Shown here in pieces: positions 13,522-21,592 of a DNA stretch of 37,539 nt. Below the pieces are notes generated by a model. It was not told the DNA's origin and made no database searches. It saw only the letters and a program-made list of their open reading frames with translations. Position 1 is the first letter of the stretch. The number at the start of each line of letters is the position of its first letter. Position numbers and translations under genes: made by a program. Where the stretch lies: the NCBI RefSeq assembly GCF_001571245.1, contig NZ_BCTK01000017.1:1-37539 (forward strand), written 5' to 3'. Origin of the DNA: Achromobacter piechaudii NBRC 102461. Its GTDB lineage: Bacteria; Pseudomonadota; Gammaproteobacteria; Burkholderiales; Burkholderiaceae_B.

Positions 13522-14294
13522 ACAACCTCAACGAACGACAGGCCACAGACGTGGCAATCGACCCCATGGCCGGCACGCTGGCGGACACTTACGCGCGCGC
13601 GCCGGGCCCTTGCCTGATGTGCATGGGTTCTGGCAACGATCCGGACAGCCCTGGGAGAGACTGCCCGATCTGCCGGGCGTGGCGTGGTGTTGAAACGGCC
13701 CCCGATGCCTCGCCACGCCGCGTCAGTCCTGGATCTGTGGTGGTGCCGGAGCCGGGCGTGAACGTCTGCATCCTGGCGCTGGACTTGGGCACGAAGACGG
13801 GCTACGCGGTGCGCCGCCGAGACGCCAAGCTGCTGCACGGGACCGAGGACTTCACGCCGCGCGCGAGCTGGGCGCCGGGCCAGAAATGGCAGCGCTTCCG
13901 ATCCTGGCTGTCGACCATGATCACCGAGAACAACGTCACCCAGATCGCTTTCGAGGACGTCAAGCGCCACGGCCCGGGGCAGGTGCTGGCCGCGCATGCC
14001 TACGGCGGCTTTCGCGCCATGCTCGAAATGGTGGCCGACCAGCACCGCGTGACCCTCGTTCCCTTTGGCGTGGGGCAGATCAAAAAGCACTGGACCGGCT
14101 CGGGCGTGGCCAAGAAGGACGACATGGTCATGCAGGCCAAGGTGCGCCGCTTCCGGGTTGTGGACGACAACAACGCCGATGCTCTCGCGATCTTGCATCT
14201 GGCCATCGCCAGCGAGAAAGGGGAATGGTCCGCACCAGCGGCAAAGCCCAAGCGCGCGCGCAAGGGCGCCGTGTCGCAGGAGCGCAAAGCATGA
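13518..14294 (+). CDS. RuvC-like Holliday junction resolvase with N-terminal zinc finger
   Basis: This is a 258-residue protein. The likely start is the TTG at 13518, overlapping the helicase stop with GGAG at good spacing. Residues 32-52 hold CLMC...CPIC (C32, C35, C49, C52), a four-Cys zinc knuckle. From about residue 84 a RuvC/RNase-H fold follows: CILALDLGTKTGYAV with D89, IAFEDV with E146 and DDNNADAL with D217/D221, the acidic triad-plus-one of RuvC resolvases. VPFGVGQIKKHWTGSG matches the DNA-binding loop. It should cut branched DNA from replication and recombination before packaging. The basic tail (KPKRARKGAVS) probably binds DNA. Confidence 0.87.
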   Translation: MNNLNERQATDVAIDPMAGTLADTYARAPGPCLMCMGSGNDPDSPGRDCPICRAWRGVETAPDASPRRVSPGSVVVPEPGVNVCILALDLGTKTGYAVRRRDAKLLHGTEDFTPRASWAPGQKWQRFRSWLSTMITENNVTQIAFEDVKRHGPGQVLAAHAYGGFRAMLEMVADQHRVTLVPFGVGQIKKHWTGSGVAKKDDMVMQAKVRRFRVVDDNNADALAILHLAIASEKGEWSAPAAKPKRARKGAVSQERKA

Positions 14295-14470
14295 AGCTCA
14301 GAGCCTACCGCCGACGCCAATCGCGGCTTTCTCGCGGCGCGCCGAAATTTTTGGATTGCTACCTCAGCCGCGTTGTTAGGCGCGATCTTGACGCTGGCAT
14401 GGCGAAGCTGCGCTTGGCGATGAAAAAGTTTGGTGATGCCCTCGAAGCTGCCGTCAGGAGTCTTCCATGA
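14291..14470 (+). CDS. Small basic protein
   Basis: This 59-residue, strongly basic protein opens MKLRAYRRRQSRLSRGAPKF and ends in a helix DLDAGMAKLRLAMKKFGDAL. The ATG overlaps the resolvase stop (ATGA), and its stop overlaps the next start. The Arg-rich N terminus suggests RNA or DNA binding. No family is recognised. Confidence 0.65.
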   Translation: MKLRAYRRRQSRLSRGAPKFLDCYLSRVVRRDLDAGMAKLRLAMKKFGDALEAAVRSLP

Positions 14471-14592
14471 GCGACTGGTGGATCGTCTTGACCGGCCTGG
14501 GCTTCCTGGCCCTTTGCGTGGCCTTTGAAGCCTGGCGGCTCAATGGTCCGCGCCACGTTGAACCTGGAGACAGCAATGGCACGCACCCCTGA
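14467..14592 (+). CDS. Micro membrane protein (41 aa)
   Basis: This 41-codon frame starts at an ATG overlapping the previous stop and encodes a single hydrophobic helix (WWIVLTGLGFLALCVAF) followed by EAWRLNG and a hydrophilic tail. The stop lies inside the next gene. The helix plus D/E-A-W-R/K junction resembles the micro-proteins at 7803-7877 and 33681-33761. Function is unknown. Confidence 0.55.
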   Translation: MSDWWIVLTGLGFLALCVAFEAWRLNGPRHVEPGDSNGTHP

Positions 14593-14944
14593 ACAAGCCA
14601 AGGCCGTGCGCAAGGCCCGCTACACATGCGCCCGCAAGCTGCGCCGTCTTGGCTATCGCTTCGCCAAGGAATCGGCGACCGAAGCCGAGATCGTCGCAGC
14701 TATCCACCGCAGCACCGCGTGGCCGCTGCCCGACCGTGGCAACACCATCGACTACCTGCAACGGTTCGCCAGCATGCCCGAGGGCGTGCCTGCGCCCAGC
14801 CGCCAGCATGACGCCTTGCACGCGCCGGAGTACCAGCCGGATCGTTGGCTGCGCGCCGCCGCTGAACGCGCGGCCACCGTGCAGAGACCCTTAATCCCCG
14901 CCGTCAGTCGAATTCCCGCCGCAACACAGGAGCGTGCAGCATGA
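14576..14944 (+). CDS. Hypothetical protein
   Basis: This 122-residue basic protein starts at the ATG at 14576 with GGAGACAGCA upstream. The first half is rich in Ala/Arg/Lys (TPEQAKAVRKARYTCARKLR), followed by a short helix around EAEIVAAIHRSTAW and a Pro-rich, disordered-looking tail. No domain is recognised. It overlaps the micro membrane protein gene and the HTH gene. Confidence 0.65.
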   Translation: MARTPEQAKAVRKARYTCARKLRRLGYRFAKESATEAEIVAAIHRSTAWPLPDRGNTIDYLQRFASMPEGVPAPSRQHDALHAPEYQPDRWLRAAAERAATVQRPLIPAVSRIPAATQERAA

Positions 14945-15444
14945 ACAATCAAAACCAGGGCGCCGCGACCCGCGCGCGTAACGAAGAAATCGAGCGTCGG
15001 CTGACGGCCGGCGAGTCCGGCCCGGTGCTGGCCAAGGAATTCGGCATAACGCAGCCGCGCGTGCACCAGATCGCTCGGGCGGTGCGTGAGGCACGGGGCG
15101 ACATCGCGCCAAAACCCAAGGCGATCCGCCCGCGCCTGCGCAAGACCGACCTTGGCCTGTGGGAGTGCACGGACGGCTCGGTCACAAGGCGCGGCGAGAC
15201 GCAGAAGGAGGCGTATGACCGCTGGATGACGGCAGCCATCGCGGAAGCGCAGCCAGCACCAGCGGCGCGCCAGCCTGTGCCGGACCCGATGCCAGCCTAT
15301 GCCGGACCCGTGACTGTCGTTCCGGGTATGCGGCCTGGCAAGGCGTTCACGCTGTCACCTTCCATGCAGCTGGCCGCCGCGCGTGCGCTGGCCGCACAGC
15401 CTCGCATGCACTCATTGGCCGGCGCACGCCGAGGGGGTGAATGA
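14941..15444 (+). CDS. HTH-containing protein, candidate regulator
   Basis: This 167-residue protein has an N-terminal helix-turn-helix resembling sigma region 4 or resolvase-type HTHs: RNEEIERRLTAGESGPVLAK, then EFGITQPRVHQIARAVREA (about residues 14-52). A Trp-containing segment (DLGLWECTDGSVTRRGETQK) and a Pro/Ala-rich C-terminal half follow, ending in MHSLAGARRGGE. It overlaps both neighbours. Near the end of the early operon and shortly before the late genes, a role in late transcription is possible but unproven. Confidence 0.7.
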   Translation: MNNQNQGAATRARNEEIERRLTAGESGPVLAKEFGITQPRVHQIARAVREARGDIAPKPKAIRPRLRKTDLGLWECTDGSVTRRGETQKEAYDRWMTAAIAEAQPAPAARQPVPDPMPAYAGPVTVVPGMRPGKAFTLSPSMQLAAARALAAQPRMHSLAGARRGGE

Positions 15445-15881
15445 TGCAGAACCCATTCCGCGAGACGCTGGAAGACCTGCTGACCACCTGGTACCACTGG
15501 ACGGCTGCGCAGCGCCCGCACTTAGGCAATGCTCGCTGCTCACCCATGTTCCGGGACGCCAGGCCGGCAGCCGGCAACGTGCATGATGACGACGATGTGG
15601 TCGCTAGCCGCCTCCGCGCTATCAAGGCGAGGGCGATGGATCACCTGATCGACAAGCTGCCGCGCTGGGAGCATCGGGTGGCCGTCGAGCTGCACGTGGC
15701 CAACCGGATCGGCCCACGCGTATGGCGCAACGCCCGCTTGACGCCTGAGCAATTGACCGAGTTCTGGGAAGAGGCGCGCGACCGACTCGCCTCGGGATGT
15801 GTGGACGCAGGCCTGATGGAGGACGCGGAAATCAACCCGCTCGCCTGGGAAAGGCTTGCGCCCCGTGAGATTCGGCAGTAG
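15441..15881 (+). CDS. Last early gene, candidate late-gene regulator
   Basis: This 146-residue protein starts at ATGATG overlapping the previous stop. It is helical with an aromatic N terminus (FRETLEDLLTTWYHWTAAQR), an acidic DDDDVV patch and a helical block ARAMDHLIDKLPRWEHRVAV followed by LHVANRIG. No family is recognised. It lies directly before two tandem terminators and the late operon, which is the position of Q-type antiterminators and similar late regulators; this is positional inference. No zinc motif of lambda Q is visible. Confidence 0.68.
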   Translation: MMQNPFRETLEDLLTTWYHWTAAQRPHLGNARCSPMFRDARPAAGNVHDDDDVVASRLRAIKARAMDHLIDKLPRWEHRVAVELHVANRIGPRVWRNARLTPEQLTEFWEEARDRLASGCVDAGLMEDAEINPLAWERLAPREIRQ

Positions 15882-15906
15882 CATTGCGCCAAGTCTGGAT
15901 AACTGC

Positions 15907-15941
15907 GCCCGCAACCGAAAGGTTCGCGGGCGTTTCCTTTT
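15907..15941 (+). terminator. Intrinsic terminator 1 before the late operon
   Basis: GCCCGCAACC (15907-15916), a GAAA tetraloop and GGTT-C-GCGGGC (15921-15931) form a 10-base-pair stem with one bulged C, followed by GTTTCCTTTT. It lies 26 bases after the last early gene. Confidence 0.85.
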
Positions 15942-15944
15942 GCA

Positions 15945-15983
15945 GCCCTCGTTCTCTGGTGGTCCCAGAGGCGGGGGCTTTTT
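15945..15983 (+). terminator. Intrinsic terminator 2 before the late operon
   Basis: A two-part stem, GCCCTCG with CGGGGGC (15945-15951, 15972-15978) and CTCTGG with CCAGAG (15954-15959, 15965-15970), is followed by TTTTT. It ends 33 bases before the small terminase gene, with no clear promoter in between. Confidence 0.88.
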
Positions 15984-16016
15984 CATTCCAACCTGGAAAA
16001 GTAGCCAAAAATAGCA

Positions 16017-16307
16017 ATGGCACGTGGATCAGCACCAGGCGAGCGCCGGGGTGGACGTCAGAAGGGCGTCCCCAACAAGGCCACCGCCGAAATCAAAGCA
16101 CTGGCCCAGGAACACGGCCCGACTGCGATCAAGACGCTCGTTACGATCATGAAGGGCACGAAGCAGCCATCGGCCGCGCGCGTCGCCGCTGCCAAGGAGC
16201 TGCTGGACCGCGCCTACGGCAAGTCCGTCCAGCCCATCGAGGGCGGCGACCCGGACAAGCCCATCAACATGGCGCTGAAAATCGCCTTCCGGCGTCCTGG
16301 TAGCTGA
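16017..16307 (+). CDS. terS: Terminase small subunit-like protein
   Basis: This 96-residue basic protein starts MARGSAPGERRGGRQKGVPN, a pattern of phage DNA-binding proteins that precede TerL. The middle (TAEIKALAQEHGPTAIKTLV, AARVAAAKELLDRAYGKS) is helical. It probably recognises phage DNA and recruits the large subunit. It lies directly upstream of terL and is the first late gene. The family assignment rests mainly on context and the N-terminal motif; it is shorter than many small terminases. Confidence 0.75.
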   Translation: MARGSAPGERRGGRQKGVPNKATAEIKALAQEHGPTAIKTLVTIMKGTKQPSAARVAAAKELLDRAYGKSVQPIEGGDPDKPINMALKIAFRRPGS

Positions 16308-16308
16308 C

Positions 16309-17574
16309 ATGGGCGCCCGCGACCTTCCCGTGCTGGAGTTTCCCGAAAAGCTGCAATGCCTTTTCGAGCCGGCCCGGTACAAGGTCGCCCACGGTGGGCG
16401 CGGTTCGGCCAAATCCTGGTCATTCGCCCGCGCGCTGCTGGCGCTCGGTGCCCAGCGTAAGCTGCGCATCCTGTGCACGCGCGAAGTGCAGAAGTCCATC
16501 AAGGATTCGGTCCATAAGCTGCTGTCGGACCAGATCGAGTCCATCGGTCTGGGCTGGTTCTACCAGATCCAGAACAATGAGATCCGGGGCGCCAACGGCA
16601 CCGAGTTCCTGTTTGCTGGCCTGGCTGACCACACTGTCGAGTCCATCAAGTCCTATGAGGGCGTGGACGTCGTGTGGGTGGAAGAGGCTCACAAGGTCAG
16701 CAAGCGGTCTTGGGACATCCTTATCCCGACCATCCGCAAGGAGCAGTCGGAGATCTGGATATCGCTCAACCCCGAGCTGGAAACGGACGAGACCTACAGC
16801 CGCTTCGTGGTCGACCCGCCGGCCAACGCCGTCGTGGTGCAGATCAACTATTCGGACAACCCCTGGTTCCCCGACGTGCTGGAGCAGGAGCGCGTCGACT
16901 GCTTGCGCCGCGACCCGAAGGGCTATCCGCAGATCTGGGAAGGCAAGTGCTTGCCGGCCGTCGCCGGCGCCATCTACTACGACGAGATCCAGGCCGCGCA
17001 GGAAGAGGGCCGCGTTTCTCGCGTGCCGTATGACCCGATGCTGAAAGCGCATGTGGTATTTGACCTGGGATGGAATGACGCCATGTTCGCCTCCATCGTC
17101 CAGCGCGTGCGCTCGGAACTGCGCGTCATCGAAAGCCTGGAAGACAGCCACAAGACCCTGGACTGGTGGTCGGCCGAGCTGCGCAAGAAGAACATGAACT
17201 GGGGCACGGTGTTCCTGCCCCATGACGGTGAGCACCGCGATTTCAAGACGGCCAAGAGTGCCAAGGAAATCATGGAGGCGCTGGGCTGGACGGTGAAGAT
17301 CACGCCCAACCTGCGCGTGGAAGAAGGCATCCGCCTGACCCGCATGGCGTTCCCCCAAATGGTGTTCGACAAGGACAAGGCCGCGCGCATTGTCCAGTGC
17401 GCCAAGCGCTACCGCCGCAGCGTCAACCAGCAGACCAACGAACCCGGCGCGCCGCTTCACGATGAGTGGAGCCACGGCGCTGACAACCTGCGCTACGTGG
17501 CGATCAACGCCGAGCAGATGACCAACGAGAACTGGGGCGGCGAAATTACCTACCCGTCCCTAGGAACCTTCTGA
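16309..17574 (+). CDS. terL: Terminase large subunit
   Basis: This 421-residue packaging motor is of the PBSX-like Terminase_3 type. The ATPase domain has Walker A GGRGSAKS (residues 29-36) and Walker B VVWVEEAH (121-128). The RNase-H-like nuclease has D252 and D257 in VFDLGWNDA, with a later acidic position D391 in WSHGADNLRY. It translocates DNA into the prohead at the portal and cuts concatemers. Full length; the stop overlaps the portal start (TGATG). Confidence 0.95.
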   Translation: MGARDLPVLEFPEKLQCLFEPARYKVAHGGRGSAKSWSFARALLALGAQRKLRILCTREVQKSIKDSVHKLLSDQIESIGLGWFYQIQNNEIRGANGTEFLFAGLADHTVESIKSYEGVDVVWVEEAHKVSKRSWDILIPTIRKEQSEIWISLNPELETDETYSRFVVDPPANAVVVQINYSDNPWFPDVLEQERVDCLRRDPKGYPQIWEGKCLPAVAGAIYYDEIQAAQEEGRVSRVPYDPMLKAHVVFDLGWNDAMFASIVQRVRSELRVIESLEDSHKTLDWWSAELRKKNMNWGTVFLPHDGEHRDFKTAKSAKEIMEALGWTVKITPNLRVEEGIRLTRMAFPQMVFDKDKAARIVQCAKRYRRSVNQQTNEPGAPLHDEWSHGADNLRYVAINAEQMTNENWGGEITYPSLGTF

Positions 17575-19742
17575 TGTCCCGCCTACCCGACGACGAATTC
17601 GAAAAGATCCTGGACAGCCAGATCAACGAGGCCGCCCAGTGGCAGGAAGAGCAGTTCCGCGACGAGCGCGAGCGCAACTACCGCTACTACCTGGGCGAAG
17701 GCGCGGCCGGTCCTGCTGGCCGGTCTCAGGCCGTGTCCTGGGACGTGTACGAGACCATCGAATCCGCGCTTCCCTACCTCATCGAAATCTTTCTTTCTGG
17801 CGAGAACGTGGGCGAATTCGAGCCCGTGGGAGTCGAAGACGAGCAATTCGCCGAGCAGGCCACCGACTACATCAACTACATCCTGCTCAAGCAGAATCCT
17901 GGCTTCTTGATCTTCAACACGTGGATCAAAGACGCGCTGCTGTCCAAGATCGGCATCGTGCGAGCCTACTGGGCCGAATGCGAGAAAGTCACGGTCAAGG
18001 AATACAAGGGGATCGACGAGGACCAGCTCACGATGCTGCTGGACACGGACGACGCCGAGGTCACGGAGCGCACCAGCTACGACGACCCGGAAGATCTGAA
18101 GATGCGCGAGAAGGCGCGCGAGGCGCTGAACACGCTGGCGCCGGACGTGCGCGCCAAGGTCGAGGCTGTGCTGTCCATGCCTGTCCGTCAGGTGCTGGAC
18201 GTCAAGATCCAGACCACGCGCAAGAAGGGCCGGATCTACATCGACAACGTGCAGCCGGAGAACTTCGTCATCACGCCGCGCGCCAAGACGATGGCCGGTG
18301 CCGATATCGTGGGTGAAATGAAGTCCATGTCCCGGTCGGACATGCGCGAGGCTGGCTACAAGAAGAAAGACGTGGACGGCGTGCAGTCGTTCGGCGCGGT
18401 TATCGACCAGGAAGCAGGCATCGCGCAGGTTGCCAACGGCGAGCAAGATTACAGCCTGGTCGATTACATTTCCCCGGACGATGCCACCGAGGAAGTGCAG
18501 GTTTTCGACGGCTTTATCCGCCTGGACTACGACGGCGACGGTATTGCCGAATGGCGCCGGGTCGTGCGCGGTGGTAACCGCACGCTGCTCAACGAGGAAT
18601 CAGAAGGCCCGGACTTCGTGGTCATGTCGCCCATCCTGATCCCCCATCGGCTGGTGGGCATGGCGCTGGCCGACTCGGTGGCGCCGATCCAGGACACCAG
18701 CACCGCGATGATGCGGCAGTACATCGACTCGCTGATGCTGGCCAACAACCCGCGCACTGCTGTACTGGACGGCGCGGTCAACCTGGACGACCTACTGAAC
18801 AACCGCATCGGCGGCATCGTGCGGATGAAGTCCATAGGTGCGGCCGCGCCACTGCAAACCACCAATGTTGCCGACTCGGCCCTGCAAGGGATCGAGTTTA
18901 TGGACACACGCCGCGAGTCGCGCACGGGGATCACTCGCTACAACCAGGGCCTGGACGCTGACAGCCTGAACAAGACTGCCACGGGCGTGACCAAGATCAT
19001 GTCCGCCGGTGATGCGCGCAAGAAGATGATGGCCCGCATCATGGCAGAAACGGGCGTGAAGGACCTTTTCCGGCTGCTGTTGAGGCTGGTGACCGACAAC
19101 CAGGACAAGCCCGCAACGATCCGCCTGCGCAATGCGTGGGTGCAGGTCGATCCGTCTCCCTGGTCCCCCGAAATGGACGTGACTATCGAAACCGGCCAGG
19201 GTACGGGGGATAAGTCGCAGATCATTGGCGTCTTGCAGGGGATTCTGGCCGTGCAAAAGGAAGCCATGGGGACCGGTGCTCCAGTGTCCACGTGGAAGAA
19301 CGTCTACAACACGCTATCCCAGATCGTGAAGCTGGCGGGCCTGAAATCCGTCGACAAATACTTCACCGACCCTGAAACGGCAACCCAGCAGCCGACGGGC
19401 GGCACGGGGCAGGACAGTCCCGAGGCGGCGCTGGCACAGGCTCAGGTGAAGGCGGCCGAGCTGACCCTTCAGGGCAAGCAGTTGCAGATCCAGGCCGACA
19501 TGCAGGCCAAGCAGGCCGACGTTGAAATCGAAAAGGTCAAGCTCCAACAGGCCCAGGTACAGCTGCAAATCAAGCAGGCCGAGCTGGGGCTCAAGCAGGC
19601 CGACCTGCGCATCAAGGAACAGGACCTGCAATTGAGGGCGGCCGAGGCCAGCGCCAGCACCGAGTTGGCAGCGCGCGAGCAGGACCGCAAGGACATCGAA
19701 ACAGCCGCGAGCCTGGCGACACCCGTGGGCATGCCGATATGA
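17574..19742 (+). CDS. Portal protein
   Basis: This 722-residue protein has the size of P22 gp1 (725 residues) and the same podoviral portal character. The N-terminal clip/wing part includes QAVSWDVYETIESALPYLIE and later PHRLVGMALADSVAPIQDTS, a well-conserved portal stretch. The C-terminal region (about 615-705) is a long Gln/Lys helical barrel-like segment (KLQQAQVQLQIKQAELGLKQ). Twelve copies would form the ring at the capsid vertex. It follows terL and overlaps the next gene. Confidence 0.92.
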   Translation: MSRLPDDEFEKILDSQINEAAQWQEEQFRDERERNYRYYLGEGAAGPAGRSQAVSWDVYETIESALPYLIEIFLSGENVGEFEPVGVEDEQFAEQATDYINYILLKQNPGFLIFNTWIKDALLSKIGIVRAYWAECEKVTVKEYKGIDEDQLTMLLDTDDAEVTERTSYDDPEDLKMREKAREALNTLAPDVRAKVEAVLSMPVRQVLDVKIQTTRKKGRIYIDNVQPENFVITPRAKTMAGADIVGEMKSMSRSDMREAGYKKKDVDGVQSFGAVIDQEAGIAQVANGEQDYSLVDYISPDDATEEVQVFDGFIRLDYDGDGIAEWRRVVRGGNRTLLNEESEGPDFVVMSPILIPHRLVGMALADSVAPIQDTSTAMMRQYIDSLMLANNPRTAVLDGAVNLDDLLNNRIGGIVRMKSIGAAAPLQTTNVADSALQGIEFMDTRRESRTGITRYNQGLDADSLNKTATGVTKIMSAGDARKKMMARIMAETGVKDLFRLLLRLVTDNQDKPATIRLRNAWVQVDPSPWSPEMDVTIETGQGTGDKSQIIGVLQGILAVQKEAMGTGAPVSTWKNVYNTLSQIVKLAGLKSVDKYFTDPETATQQPTGGTGQDSPEAALAQAQVKAAELTLQGKQLQIQADMQAKQADVEIEKVKLQQAQVQLQIKQAELGLKQADLRIKEQDLQLRAAEASASTELAAREQDRKDIETAASLATPVGMPI

Positions 19743-20056
19743 CCGAATTGACGCACGAACAGCGCTTGGCGATGGACCGCGCAAACCGGGCGGAAGCCAT
19801 CACGCAGGACCCGCTGGTCCTGGCCGCCCTGGCGCAGCTCGAAGAAGATATTTTCGAGGTCTGGAAGGACCCGAAGCTGAACGCCGAGCAGCGGGAAGAG
19901 TTGCACCGCATGCACAAGACCCTCGGCCGTTTTGTGGGCGTGTTCGACGCCTACATCATGGGTGGCGCAGAACCGCGCCATATCTTGGGGGTGCCTGCCC
20001 CCGAGAAGACCTTTCTTCAACGCATCAAGGAGCGTATCCATGGCAAAAAAGCCTGA
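19739..20056 (+). CDS. Hypothetical protein downstream of portal
   Basis: This 105-residue helical protein starts MTELTHEQRLAMDRANRAEA and ends RIKERIHGKKA. An acidic middle (LEEDIFEVWKDPKL) precedes a short hydrophobic stretch. ATG overlaps the portal stop. No family is recognised; placement in the head module suggests an assembly or minor structural role. Confidence 0.7.
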   Translation: MTELTHEQRLAMDRANRAEAITQDPLVLAALAQLEEDIFEVWKDPKLNAEQREELHRMHKTLGRFVGVFDAYIMGGAEPRHILGVPAPEKTFLQRIKERIHGKKA

Positions 20057-20504
20057 AACCAAGAAGGACGATCCCCAGGTCGAGAAAGACCTGGTCCCCG
20101 ATCAACAGACCGGCGGCACGCACGACACGGTCACCAAGGCCGATGTGCACGTGGAACCCACGCGCGCCGAAGCCCTGGACCCGGAAAGCGTGCCGGCGCC
20201 CATCGTGGGCGGCCATGACGCCACGCAGGACCGCGTCGATTACGCCGCCAAGGCCGAGCTGGTAGTCCCGGCGCCCGTGGAAGAACTGGGCCTGGATGAC
20301 CTGGCGCTGTTCGTGCGCAAGCACGAGGACGCGGCCGCGCTGCTGGGCAAGGAAAAGGGCGAGCAGATCGTGGTGGTGGAAGTCACCCACCCGACCGCCA
20401 GCGAAACCTCTGGTATCTACCAGGGCCGTGACGGCGGCATCCGCATGTCGCGCGGTAAGGCTGGCGCCGTCTACAGCGACGGATCGAAGCACACCAAGCC
20501 GTGA
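20040..20504 (+). CDS. Hypothetical head-module protein
   Basis: This 154-residue protein starts at the ATG at 20040 (AAGGAGCGTATCC upstream) and overlaps the previous gene by 17 bases. It is highly charged and Asp/Glu/Val-rich, with a long disordered N-terminal half (KKPETKKDDPQVEKDLVPDQ) and a compact C-terminal half (EQIVVVEVTHPTASETSGIY, GGIRMSRGKAGAVYSDGS). It may be a capsid accessory or decoration protein. A terminator follows. Confidence 0.7.
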   Translation: MAKKPETKKDDPQVEKDLVPDQQTGGTHDTVTKADVHVEPTRAEALDPESVPAPIVGGHDATQDRVDYAAKAELVVPAPVEELGLDDLALFVRKHEDAAALLGKEKGEQIVVVEVTHPTASETSGIYQGRDGGIRMSRGKAGAVYSDGSKHTKP

Positions 20505-20562
20505 TACCCCTTTGGGCCTGCTGCCAGCCCCTGATGGCAGCCGTAAGAAAGACCAACCGATC

Positions 20563-20584
20563 AGCCGCCTCGTGCGGCTTTTTT
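20563..20584 (+). terminator. Terminator between portal and capsid operon sections
   Basis: AGCCGC (20563-20568), a five-base loop and GCGGCT (20574-20579) are followed by TTTTTT. Another weak hairpin (CTGCCA/TGGCAG, 20521-20540) lies just upstream. The 115-base gap 20505-20619 holds no gene. Confidence 0.85.
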
Positions 20585-20619
20585 GTTGCTCGGAGTCAAA
20601 CCTTATAGGGATGTGAGCC

Positions 20620-21585
20620 ATGTCTGATTTCACCCTGGAAAGCCTTGCCGAAGAAATGTCCGCCGAATCCGCCCAGGACGACGCGCGCGACGACGAAAAC
20701 GCCCAACCCGAAGGGGAGGCGCAAAGCGACGAGCAGGACGATACCGGCGAGCAGCAGGAACCCACCGAAGACGAGGGCGCCGACGCGGAGGAATCCGAGG
20801 AAGGCGAGGACGATCAACCAGACCCGGAATCGTCGCAGGACCGCGTGCACAAGTGGAAGACTGCCGACGGAACCGAGTACGAGGTGCCGGAGAGCGATCT
20901 CCGCGCGGGTTATATGCGCGAGCAGGATTACCGCCAGAAGACCCAGACCTTGGCCAAGGATCGTGAGCAGGCGGAAAGCGAAATCCAGAAGCGAGCCCAG
21001 CAATCCGTTCAGACCATGAACCTGTACGGCGAGAAGCTTGGCGAATTGCACCTTGTGCGCGCCACCGTGGCACATCTGGAGTCTGCCTTGCAGCAGACCA
21101 ACCGCGAAGATGACCCGGTCAAGTACGCCACGCTGCAATCCGACCTGCTCCGCGCCCAGCAACAGGGCAAAGATCTGACCGGCATGCTCTCGCAAGCGAA
21201 TCAGCTTATGCAGGCCCAGCAGGCCGAGCAGACGCGCAAGGCGCAAGGCGAAACCGCCAAGCTCCTGGCGGCCGAAATGCCGGATTTCGCCGCCCGTCTG
21301 CCGGTGTGGAACAAGCACGCGACCGGCACCTACGGCTTTTCCCCCGAGGAATTGTCCCAAGTGACCGATCCGCGCATCTTCCGCTTGCTGGACGACGCCA
21401 CGCGGTTTCGTGACCTGCAAACCCGCAAGCCCGAGGCGGTGAAAAAGGCCCAGGCGGCGCCGGCCAAGCCCGCGCGCCAGACCCGGTCCGTCCCGCCTTC
21501 CACCGTTGACAAGGCGCTCAAGAGCTTCAACGCCAAGCCCTCGATCGAGAGCATGGCCGCGCTCATGAGTGCCGCCAAAAAGTGA
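20620..21585 (+). CDS. Scaffolding-like protein
   Basis: This 321-residue protein has a very acidic, disordered N terminus (about residues 10-75, rich in Asp, Glu and Gln), a compact middle (KWKTADGTEYEVPESDLRAG, YMREQDYRQKTQTLAKDRE) and a long coiled-coil centre. The C terminus is basic (KKAQAAPAKPARQTR). This charge pattern and its place directly before the capsid gene are typical of scaffold proteins of T7/P22-like phages, which shape the prohead and are then lost. The start at 20620 follows GGGATGTGAGCC. Confidence 0.85.
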   Translation: MSDFTLESLAEEMSAESAQDDARDDENAQPEGEAQSDEQDDTGEQQEPTEDEGADAEESEEGEDDQPDPESSQDRVHKWKTADGTEYEVPESDLRAGYMREQDYRQKTQTLAKDREQAESEIQKRAQQSVQTMNLYGEKLGELHLVRATVAHLESALQQTNREDDPVKYATLQSDLLRAQQQGKDLTGMLSQANQLMQAQQAEQTRKAQGETAKLLAAEMPDFAARLPVWNKHATGTYGFSPEELSQVTDPRIFRLLDDATRFRDLQTRKPEAVKKAQAAPAKPARQTRSVPPSTVDKALKSFNAKPSIESMAALMSAAKK

Positions 21586-21592
21586 GATAACC

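Noticed and set aside
16420..17475. Minus-strand frame opposite terL
   Set aside because: The plus strand has intact ATPase and nuclease motifs; the opposite frame is Val/Leu/His-rich and unsupported.
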